Part shown: in pieces, positions 55,514-64,000 of the stretch
How positions within the stretch are numbered: position 1 is the first letter of the stretch
How the letters are laid out: every line of letters begins with the position of its first letter
Assembly: GCF_958295425.1 (NCBI RefSeq)
Contig: NC_081142.1
Span: 26,926,822 to 26,990,821, forward strand
Origin: Solea solea
Lineage: Eukaryota > Chordata > Actinopteri > Pleuronectiformes > Soleidae
Length of the DNA stretch: 64,000 bases
Reading direction: 5' to 3'
Notes under the pieces: generated by a model
Told to the model about the DNA's origin: nothing
Database searches by the model: none
What the model saw: the letters and a program-made list of their open reading frames with translations, nothing else
Translations under genes and position numbers: made by a program

Positions 55514-56235
55514 TGGCGCATTTCCACCGGCTCTACTTGCCTCGCCACACCACGCCACGGTTTAAGTAGCGTTTCCACTAGCATAGTACCTTGTACCAGG
55601 TACTATTTTTAGTACCTGCACCGGCGAGGTTCCAAGTGTGCTAGTAGTAGGTACTATGCGATGATTGGTCAGACTGCCGGCCACTGACTGGCCCGTGAGT
55701 CCTGTCACAGGAAGAGACCTCCCACACACAAATCAAGCTGAACAGCGCCGAACTGTAGATCACTTAAAACTACTTAATAATCCTAAAAACGTGGGTTAAT
55801 CTCCAACATCTACCAGGGAAACCTCTTTATTTAACAGGACTCTTTTAAAGTGGAGTGGTGTATTTAGGGACAGCACCGGCGATCGCAAGCAGCATCATTG
55901 ACCACTGCCGCTGTAGTCTGTGGAGTAGGAGGCTGTACTCGGGAGACGCGTGGACAGAAATCAAGCCGAACAGTGCCGAAATTGTAGATAAGTTAAAACT
56001 ACTTAACAATCCTAAAAACATGGGTTAATCTCCAACAACTGCAGAAGTCTGGGGTAAAGTCACTAGTCACTCATGTGTGTGTGTGGTGTATAAAACGAAG
56101 TGACCACAGTTTCACTCAGCCGTGCGGTGATGACTTCGCCCAAGTTAAGTAGGTACTTTTTTGTAGTGGTGATTGCAACCTAATCATGCCGTGTCGTGCC
56201 GAGGCGAGGCGAGTAGAGCCGGTGGAAATGCGCCA
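55514..56235. mobile_element. Complete MITE, 33-bp inverted ends, TAA duplication (Harbinger-like)
   Basis: A 722-bp element begins TGGCGCATTTCCACCGGCTC and ends with the reverse complement, 33 bp in all with a single mismatch. A 3-bp TAA flanks each side, which fits the PIF/Harbinger superfamily. The interior has no transposase but carries an ~85-bp direct duplication (55,731-55,815 and 55,961-56,045). Neighbouring units of the host tandem array show the uninterrupted sequence. Confidence 0.85.
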
Positions 56236-56238
56236 TAA
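56236..56238. repeat. TAA target duplication, right
   Basis: TAA immediately after the right inverted end. Confidence 0.65.
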
Positions 56239-56999
56239 GTTAACTTTACTGACCAATGAGGAGGCTTATCCAGGAGGCTACACTATGACACGGCAGTTAA
56301 AAGTAGCTAAAACGTTAGCTTTACTCAAGTCAAACAAGCTGTGCTCCCTCACATCTCGTTTTTATGAGTGTTACCTCGTTTACCCTCAACTGCCTTCATA
56401 TGATACAAGTTGCTTCATTTTAACTAATTTAGAAAAGTAAGCTCAAACATTTATGTGCTAACCAGAAGCCCAACAGAGTACTGAATAGCTAAGTTTACTA
56501 GCATTGTAATTACTGTTCTAAAGTGACATTAGTATAGACAAAACATAAATATCACTAACACTGTTTTTCCAGATGCCAACTTTTCTGACCAATGAGGAAG
56601 TAAAGTTTATATTAGGATTTTAGCCAGGAGGCTGCATCATGATGGCAGTTCTGTGAGCGGTAGCTAAAATATTAGCTTTACTAAAGCAGTCGAGCACACA
56701 TTGCTCACATTTATAGAATGTTGTGTTTGTGTTTCATGGTTTTGCTAACCTGTTGACTCACAACTATCTTTTTATTTATGATAGTCCCTGTGTTTTCGCT
56801 AAATTAAACAAAGTGACATCAAAGTTTAAAAAGTATATGTCAGTACTGACCCATGTGGAACTGTTACCAACTTGGTAATGCTTGTAGATACAGCTCTGGA
56901 TACCCATTCCTACTGATAAATCAAACTGGACAAATAAAGCATTAAATAAAGGCACAAAAAGACACACAGTTGTTTTCCAGCAGCTCTCTGGAGCTCAAA

Positions 57000-57330
57000 G
57001 TTTTGCTGTTCAAGAACAAAGGCAAGAAGAAAAAAGCAACACAAACAATCCTTAATGGAACTGATACAAGAGGCTTTTTAATTATCTAACTCAATCAGCT
57101 AAAGACCAGCGGATCAATGAATCCCCATTACACTCCCCAGCTCTGTGCCCAGACAGCAGCAGTTTACATCAGTTCTAACAGCAAGGCATGCTGCAGCTAA
57201 GTGACAGATTACAGGTTGTGGCTAATCTAATGCAGCCACAGCATTTGTACAGAGTACATCTTTAATTCAGACTGCAAGCTTATCTCATTGTGACCGTGTC
57301 ACTTAACTAATACAACCTCTCTGAAATATT
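57000..57330. promoter_or_regulatory. Candidate conserved non-coding block
   Basis: Contains TTTTTAATTATCTAACTCAA, CAGCTAAAGACCAGCGGATC, GGTTGTGGCTAATCTAATGC and CATCTTTAATTCAGACTGC. Repeat-free and evenly composed. Inferred only. Confidence 0.3.
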
Positions 57331-58489
57331 TATTGTGCCCTGCAGGAGATGCAACTTTACATGTCGGGGGAGCTTTGTGAGCAAAAACAACATTTAGTGG
57401 GTAACCTGTTTTACGAGACCCGTAAAAATAATTTAAAAAAACCTCATTTTGATCTGATTTCCAGGAGAAATTTACTGACAAAACAACAAAAAGAAAATAT
57501 CATTAAAGTTGTAGGTAAAGCATAGTAAAGAAAATCAATGCCTTCATATGAAGTAGTGTTCACAAAATCAGTCAATTTGATCGCCCTTGTATATTGATCC
57601 ATTAAATCTTAAGTGGAAAGGTCAGCTGAAAGGTCAGCTATATTAATATAATATCTAAGCTATATTGTGATTTTGTCTTAGGTAAAGTTTCCATGATGAC
57701 ACTGTTTTCCCCTCTATGTACATTCCATGTGTTATGTTGACATTAGCTGGCTTTGCCAATGCCTAGCAACAGTGTTGTCACGACCTTGCCATTTGAACGC
57801 TAAGCATGTCGCGTTGAAGACTTCCAACGACGTAAACAAAAGTTCAAGGGCACCATTTGAAGGTACTATTTGATCACAATTTGGAACTTGTTTCGTTTTA
57901 GGTTTATTTTAGATACAGTTGGAATCGAAATGGAAAATGCAATGAGAAAGTTTAAACCTCTAAAGAATTAAGGTAACACTTTCAGTAAATACATGGTAAC
58001 AATATAATAATTATTATAATACCATGAGTTTTTCTCAGAAAATACTACTATATCGTAGAACTCTAAACAACTAATTTAAAACATAATTAGTCATTTAAAA
58101 TGAAAATGTTTGGGAATGTGGTATTCAAAATCCAGACTGTTCCACTAGTGACATTTATCTAAATCCAAAATGATCCATTTTGCCTACACAGTTTTCTAGC
58201 TGGTTGTACTGTGGTTTGTTTAACTGATGGTGGTGTATTGTATTGTGTTATGTTATGGCTTGAATTTCAGCCTGTCGATTTTGACTGCAGAGTATTTTCA
58301 TCTGAGGATTGTTGAGGCCCAACATGTCGATCATGTTTGGATTGCACCGGATTCAATATTTCTCTCGAAAATCATCATGAAATGAGACACAGTGATAACA
58401 CAACACTTACTCACATACGCACAGGGCATTTTTTCCTGTTATCGGATTAAAAAGCAAATAAAATGAATGTAAAATTGGATTAGATTGAA
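57331..58489. other. AT-rich unique DNA
   Basis: A short tandem AAAGGTCAGCTG pair lies at about 57,617-57,640. Nothing else recognised. Confidence 0.35.
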
Positions 58490-59040
58490 TGCTCAGACCG
58501 TTCTGTGACAAAGCAGTGTGCGATATTGAACGGACAGTGTTGTTGTGTCTCGGCGCACAATTTGTAGCCATCCGCACAATTATTTTGGGTCGTGCCAATT
58601 GAATATCTGATTGGGTTTATGAATTTGTGGATTTAATTTCGCTGCAACAATGCATCAATTGTTTCCAGTAAGATACGCAGGGTCTGTGTTGTTCAGTAAA
58701 CTGATCGTAGACAGAGTGTACTAATGCCTCTGTGGTGGAATCCATTGATCTGCTGTCCCCCTGCATCCTACTCTCCTAATGATATCTGAGATGCCACTGT
58801 TACAGAAAACGGAGAGCAGCATTTCCCCAGCCCTCCAGAGCAATTTATTGTGGGAAGGTAATAATAAGTCTATATTTGAAAAAATGGGAGTGGATGAGCT
58901 CCTGTCGGAATGTGGGCTCGGAGCCTGAAACCACAGTGGCTCATGGTGGCACTGGGAGTCATTTTCAATCTTTCTTCAGAGCGAAACGCCATTGACGTCA
59001 AGAGAGCAGTTAGACTGAGAGGATACATTAGCGGATCTTT
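58490..59040. promoter_or_regulatory. Strong candidate conserved non-coding element
   Basis: CGCACAATTTGTAGCCATCC, GCACAATTATTTTGGGTCGT, GCCAATTGAATATCTGATTG, CTCCTAATGATATCTGAGA, GAGCAATTTATTGTGGG and GCCATTGACGTCAAGAGAGC (a CRE-like TGACGTCA at about 58,993) lie in repeat-free DNA. No protein-like frame. Inferred without alignment. Confidence 0.35.
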
Positions 59041-59444
59041 TTAAGGACAGTACAAAATCATTTAGAGGGGCATCTTCTTGGTGTATTACTTTGTAAAATC
59101 TAAGCCTGCCCACCCATGTTACCAGAAAGGTTATGTTTTTGGCTGAATTTTTCTGTTTTTGAGTAACATAGCTCACAAAATAAAGGGCAGATTATGATGA
59201 TTTCTTTTTTTGAATGTAGGTTTTGGCCGAGTGAAGACATAATTTAATTTTGGTGGCGGTGCAGACATGAATACAGAGCCAAAAATTTAAAAAAAAGATT
59301 GGTAACCTTGTGAGTGTATTGTCACTGAGGGGAACTGAGCAGCCTTGAAAGAGGTTTGTTCTCTTTGAGTGCTTTGACTTTTTGACTATACACCCAAAAT
59401 AAGGCCTCACAGCAAGAAAGTTACCCGCTCACGTCCATGTTCTC

Positions 59445-59446
<2 letters not shown>
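59041..59446. other. Unique non-coding DNA
   Basis: Nothing recognised. Confidence 0.3.
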
Positions 59447-59482
<36 letters not shown>

Positions 59483-59486
59483 GGGG
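59447..59486. repeat. (TG)n microsatellite with G run
   Basis: About 15 TG units followed by GGGTGGGGGGG. Confidence 0.9.
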
Positions 59487-59499
59487 AGAGACACTGACT

Positions 59500-59701
59500 T
59501 AGGGGTCTCAAACTCATGACTTGGTGACTTAGGGGCTGTGTAACTGTATAGGGATGGGCCATATTAGCTTAGCTTAGATGCGTTATGATAATTCACAATA
59601 AAATACAAAAATGAATCTGTAAATATCACATTTAAGTGTCTGGTTGCGTCAATTCGATTGATGGGCCTCATGTGGCCCTCGAGCTGTGACTTTGAGACAT
59701 G
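59500..59701. mobile_element. Short hAT-family remnant
   Basis: The left end AGGGGTCTCAAACTCATGAC and right end TGTGGCCCTCGAGCTGTGAC followed by TTTGAGACAT are inverted, degraded versions of the hAT ends at 62,146-62,616. The interior is AT-rich. No matching 8-bp duplication is visible. Confidence 0.5.
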
Positions 59702-61489
59702 GATAAGCAGTAAACATTGGATGGATGGACCCAAAATACCATAATAATAATTATGGCAAATGAGGCTTTGCCATATCAAAACATTCACGATAGTACTGGA
59801 ATAGATTGTTGCATGACAAATAAATGCCACATTATGAGATGAAAGATGTACAAGCTGATGTTGAGGGACTGATGCGTGATGTGGGGTCAAAAGAGTGTTG
59901 TCTCCACTACAGGACACATGAGCTGCCTCATTTAGGAAGTTTGCATTACATAAGCAATTCTGAATGATGGTTTTACCACTAAACAAAAGGGTCACCTAAA
60001 AAAATGTCTTAATGTCTTAATTGTACGTTAACTTCAGAATAAACTTTTCAAATGTGTCTACTGCTGCTTCTTTTGGTATGTCTGTGTAAATCTGAACTAA
60101 GAATTTCAAATACCAAATTCCAACAACTGAACTTAAAGACTGAATCTGCAGTCGATCAACGTCTCCTGTGTCCTTTTAAGTTAAAACCGATTGTTTAAAG
60201 AATAAAACAACAACTTAAAGTTAATATATTGGTGTGTGGACATGTTTTGCTAAGCCCTCAAACCGTTTCATGGACATCATGGCACAACATTATAGGGTCA
60301 GCTACAACCCCACTTCAGAAATACAGAATTATGTCTCTTTTTTCTGTTTTTCAGTTTGCTCCACTTGTAACAAAAATTTAAGACAAGTTTTGTTTTTTTT
60401 GGTTAGGCTAATGTTATTTAAACTCAATGTAGGATAGTTATTGTTAAATTTAAAACTTTCTGTTATTTAAGCTATGATTCTATAGTATATTGTTATGTCA
60501 CTGATGCACCATAAGGCTGCTGCTGCCACCTCATGGTAACAGATGCAGTTCTAATCAGGCAGTCAGGGAATGGAATTGAAAATGCATTTATCCCTCTTGC
60601 AATAATAAATGCCACTACCTGCAATCAAATTTTGAACTGTTATGCAAATCTTTATTGCAGATTTCCCTGGTATATCATGATGTTGCTCCATTTTAAGAAA
60701 AGTTGTCTCTCTGTCTGTGATGTATTTGTATGATATTATGTTCTCAGGATGTGGCTTATGGCCCGAAAAAGAATTTTGTAGAAGCTCCAGACATAGATCC
60801 AGATTTTCATTAGTAACTTTGCCATACATGTCAGTACTTTGATACAACATGTTCAACCTCAAATACAACTATGTTATTGTAAAATTTGTTGATCTATATT
60901 GACACTGTGGGAAAACGGAAAGGCCTTAGGGAAGATTTGTGCTTCCTATGATTGTAAGCTTTTAAAGCCTATCCATAACGGCAAACATAAAGAACATGAC
61001 ATTTTCAAGATTGCACTAAAAACATATGAATTACATCTGATAATGGTACAGACTGGACATGTATGAGATCATTTATCTTAATGCTGCAGTGGAGTCGACT
61101 GTCTCAAAAGGACAGGACAGTGGGACAGGGAATATAATCATTTTCCTTCCGGTTACTTTTTTATTTCACATATGACATTTCATATTTAATCATCAGAAAG
61201 TAGATATATCGCTGGTTGTAATGTTAAATGTGTCTCTTCTTCCTATTTATTTGTTTATTTTTTTTATTTTTTTGTTGATACAGCTAAAACAGTAAATCGC
61301 ATCCTTGATGTTTTTGGATGCCGCCAAGTCTGATGAAAAAAAATGACAAAGCCAAGTGGCATGCTGGGGAATTTCATCTGGTATTTGTTTAGCTGATAGA
61401 CTGATAGTCTTATTTCACTAATACAATCAGGGATTTTTGTCATGTAGTTGAAAATCTAATAAGCAACTAAAACCACTTTCAGCGGACGT
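59702..61489. other. AT-rich unique DNA
   Basis: A 143-codon open frame on the minus strand (59,995-59,564) has no recognisable domain and overlaps the hAT remnant. Nothing else recognised. Confidence 0.35.
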
Positions 61490-61970
61490 ATTTGCACAGC
61501 TTGTTTGTGTCTCCCTGGGGTGAAGAGTGTCAGTGGTGCAGCATCATAAACATAACACTGAAACAAACCACAGGCAAGTTTCTGCCCATCGATCTTCAGT
61601 CATTAGCTATGAGCTCATGGCGCCACTCAATGACCAGCAGAGTAATATAAGCACGGAACTCCACTATTGATCCTCAAACGCCCCCTTTCTGTGTCACACT
61701 CTTTTAATAAGGGGTGAAATCATGGTGACCAAACCAGGAGTTTTTGATTCAGACTGAAGGAAAAACTCTCTCAGGGAAATGACTGTATATCTCTCAACGA
61801 CTGCCATTGGAGCACAATGAAGCTCCAGTGAACACATGCTTACTTTACATTTCCTGGGTTTAACATCAAATCTCCACAACTGAAGAAGCCTATTGGTTGC
61901 GAGTTGAAACGTCATCGTGTTTGGATAATGATGACCTGGATGAAGGAGAATCTACAGAGATACAAAACAA
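61490..61970. other. Unique, more balanced DNA
   Basis: Possible weak conserved block (GGACGTATTTGCACAGCTTG, GATCTTCAGTCATTAGCTAT). Not firm. Confidence 0.2.
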
Positions 61971-61980
61971 ATGTTTTATC
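61971..61980. repeat. SINE target duplication, left
   Basis: ATGTTTTATC, repeated exactly at 62,736-62,745. Confidence 0.75.
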
Positions 61981-62137
61981 ATCCTTTCATTTATTGTCTA
62001 CCACTTTTTCCTCCTCATGAGGGTCATGGGGCCGCTGGAGCCAATTCCAGCTGATATAGGGTGAAAGAGAGGGTATATCTCAGGGCAAATGTATAGAGAC
62101 AAACAACCAGTCCCTCTCACACTTACACCTCCGGTCA

Positions 62138-62145
62138 GTCTAGAG
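62138..62145. repeat. hAT 8-bp target duplication, left
   Basis: GTCTAGAG, repeated exactly at 62,617-62,624. Confidence 0.9.
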
Positions 62146-62616
62146 CAGGGGTGTCAAACTCAAATGACCTGGGGGCCAATGAGCATCTAGTCTGGTCAAC
62201 ATAGAGGAAAAAAAGTGGAAAAAACAACTATTTAGTAACCGGTGGGCAATATAAGATATTCATTATGATATTAGACAGAATTGCAAAGTAAAAGTGCTTG
62301 TTTTGATATAAAATGATTCACAATAAAAACATATTTATGATGCACAAAAACGGAGAATTAAATTGAAAATTTTGCAAAAAATGATGAGGATAACTTAAAT
62401 ATATGTCATTTCATGTTGAGTGTAATACTTTTAATAAAGCAATGATTACAACCAAATGTCTTATTACTATGATAAAAATATTGCCGGCAAATACATTTAG
62501 TCTTATATTCTGTCTCTATTCCATCACCTCGCACAGTGGTGGGCGGGCTGGGGGGGCCGCATGTAATCGTTTGGAGGGCCACATTTGGCCCCCGGGCCAC
62601 CAGTTTGACACATGTG
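62146..62616. mobile_element. Non-autonomous hAT element, 471 bp, exact 8-bp duplication
   Basis: Starts CAGGGGTGTCAAACTC and ends GTTTGACACATGTG. The terminal inverted repeat is about 14 bp with three mismatches near the tip. GGGGGCC and GGCCACATTTGGCCCCCGGG blocks lie just inside the ends. The interior is AT-rich and non-coding. The octamer GTCTAGAG is duplicated exactly on both sides, the hallmark of hAT transposition. Confidence 0.9.
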
Positions 62617-62624
62617 GTCTAGAG
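62617..62624. repeat. hAT 8-bp target duplication, right
   Basis: GTCTAGAG, exact. Confidence 0.9.
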
Positions 62625-62735
62625 TAATCTGTGTATGTTTTTGGACCGTGAAAGGAAAGTGGACAACCCAGAGAAAACCAATGGTGAGAACATACATAGG
62701 GCAACAGTATTAACTACCATAGCGCCGTGTGGCCC

Positions 62736-62745
62736 ATGTTTTATC
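62736..62745. repeat. SINE target duplication, right
   Basis: ATGTTTTATC, exact copy of 61,971-61,980. Confidence 0.75.
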
Positions 62746-62823
62746 TGTGTTTCCATTTATAAAAAAACAAGTCTTTCTACTGCGATGACGACCTCATTTG
62801 TGGTGCATATATTGTCAGAAGGT

Positions 62824-62849
62824 GGCAGTGGCAGCAGCAGCAGCAGCAA
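62824..62849. repeat. (CAG)n microsatellite
   Basis: GGCAGTGGCAGCAGCAGCAG continuing to CAGCAAGC, about six uninterrupted CAG units. Confidence 0.85.
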
Positions 62850-63589
62850 GCATTTAGGTCATGGACATGACCTGTGTTCCTCTTGAAGCCACTCCTCTAA
62901 GTCTAACTCTGCAGAAACCTCAGAAGGGATATCATTTACCAGGGTGTTTGAGTGCATCTCGTTAGCTGTTTTTCCGTTTGCTCAACACACTGTGAAGACT
63001 GCATTACACTCAATTGCTCTCATGCACTGGTGTTTAAAATATGCGACAAATAATGCCATACAATAATTACAAAAACATTTTTGCTAGAAACGCCCATTCC
63101 TTTTAAACTGTCATCTGTAATTAATAAGCATATAAACAGAATTATTGAAAATAAAATGAACACTACTAGTCCTCAGCAAGACTAATGTGTACTGTAAAAT
63201 GTTGATTATTAAGAAGTAAAAGTGAGCTGATGACACAGACGAATGGAGATTATAAACAATGTGTTTCCAGTGATGCTGGATCAAAAAATTATTAAACCAT
63301 TTGTTTATATCCTTTTTGCAGTTTGAATTTATTTGATGCAATATCTTGTGTTGTTTTCTAAATGTAACTTTCATTCAGTTTGTCGTCATGGGGCACAAAG
63401 GTTACCAGTGATTATTACAAAAAGAAAGACACTGTACATTCCAATAAGCCAAAAATGATCACCCGTAGCAATGTAAGACTTTAAACTGCCAATCTAAATT
63501 CATGCAATAAACAACATGAAAAAAAGAACACATCTGAGCATCGTCATATCCAATAAAACTTTGTTTCAACGCAAAGATAATGACATGAT
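62850..63589. other. AT-rich unique DNA
   Basis: Nothing recognised. Confidence 0.35.
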
Positions 63590-64000
63590 TCCCAGAGTTC
63601 CTGAGAACATTCATTACAGCAGCGTTTGACATCATTTCAAGTTCTCATTTTACGAAGGGAAAAACAAGTGAAAGGGGCACGGAGTACAGTTCAAGCCCTG
63701 GGCTAATCGTGGGGCCTTTTATCTGAAGCAGGAAGAGTGTCTTTTGTCAGAAACAGCACCCCGGGTCTGGAGTGAGGAGGAGGAGGAGGAGAAGGAGGAG
63801 GAAGGTGGGAGTGGGAGTGGGAGAGACAGAGAGAGATCTGGGCATTGTCTCTCCGGAGAGGACACTAATGGGTTTTGGTGTCATGTGTTTTTCACTCAAC
63901 ACTTGACACATGGAGCCGTTCTCCTTCAACCTCTCCACTTTAATGTCCATTACGATGAGCTACGGCAAAGTAACAGGCCGACTTTGGCTCACTTAGATTG
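63590..64000. promoter_or_regulatory. Candidate conserved non-coding block at window end
   Basis: Balanced sequence with GCAGCGTTTGACATCATTTC, CCTGGGCTAATCGTGGGGCC and CTCCACTTTAATGTCCATTA around a GGA-rich purine run (63,773-63,834). May continue past the window. Inferred only. Confidence 0.25.
63773..63834. repeat. GGA/GA-rich purine tract
   Basis: Perfect GGA units pass into GTGGGAGTGGGA and GAGAGAC repeats, about 62 bp, almost all purine. Confidence 0.85.

Larger units (their letters stand above)
54960..56700 (+). repeat. Degenerate tandem array, ~240-360-bp units, split by a MITE
   Basis: Four diverged units share markers. AGCTTT(A/T)C..AAG..GTCAAA..AAGCTGTGCTCCCTCA-type sequence occurs at 55,021, 55,259, 56,317 and 56,674. 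CTGACCAAT(A/G)AGGA occurs at about 55,196, 56,250 and 56,585, and TTCAAGTGCTAACTA at about 55,124 and 55,399. Unit lengths, excluding the inserted element, are about 238, 333 and 357 bp. No coding potential. Confidence 0.7.
61981..62735 (-). mobile_element. SINE interrupted by a hAT element, minus orientation
   Basis: The left part (61,981-62,137: CATTTATTGTCTACCACTTT, CTCATGAGGGTCATGGGGCC) and right part (62,625-62,735: GTATGTTTTTGGACCGTGAA, CCATAGCGCCGTGTGGCC) are the 3' and 5' sides of one tRNA-headed SINE. A 10-bp duplication ATGTTTTATC flanks the whole. The hAT element at 62,146-62,616 was inserted later. Confidence 0.85.

Noticed and set aside
59564..59995. 143-codon minus-strand frame
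   Set aside because: Overlaps a hAT remnant and has no recognisable domain.

Overview
This 64 kb window is nuclear DNA from a ray-finned fish, most likely a teleost. The evidence is the combination of an L2-type LINE ending in an (ATTCT)n tail, tRNA-headed SINEs ending in GGAT/GAAT repeats, Tc1 derivatives with CCACTTTATTAGGTACACC-type ends, piggyBac, hAT and Harbinger-like miniature elements, and abundant CA/GA microsatellites. The DNA is AT-rich and contains no complete protein-coding gene. The long open frames are either transposon remnants or chance frames through low-complexity DNA. No tRNA or rRNA gene, CRISPR array or operon-like cluster was seen.

Layout. 0-8.5 kb: mostly unique DNA with SINEs, MITEs and a Tc1 remnant. 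8.6-10.25 kb: the only sizeable coding relic, a 5'-truncated L2-type LINE with an intact reverse-transcriptase C-terminal half. 11-26 kb: long non-repetitive stretches, some of which look like vertebrate conserved non-coding elements, broken by hAT and SINE copies. 26.6-30.8 kb: a 130-bp inverted repeat pair flanking a DNA transposon that carries a nested LINE tail. 33.0-34.5 kb: an internally deleted piggyBac element with both ends and TTAA duplications intact, followed by a Tc1 remnant. 35-42 kb: more DNA-transposon ends, a 37-bp minisatellite, and the best candidate for a true host exon (minus strand, 41,041-41,211). 43.0-44.1 kb: a GA/CA-rich minisatellite with a higher-order duplication. 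44.8-45.7 kb: a strong-looking non-coding block. 46-53 kb: SINE and hAT fragments. 54.96-56.7 kb: an old tandem array split by a complete TIR-bearing MITE. 57-64 kb: more candidate regulatory blocks, plus a SINE interrupted by a hAT element, each with its own target-site duplication.

Overall the window reads as an intergenic region or giant intron in which candidate regulatory DNA alternates with layered transposon insertions. Several insertions have exact target-site duplications, so their order of insertion can be read directly. I see no undescribed biological system. The most informative points are the nested insertions, the paralogous empty site, and the possible exon at 41 kb. Transposon family names rest on recognition of ends and motifs, not on a database search, and the conserved-element calls are inferences from sequence character alone.
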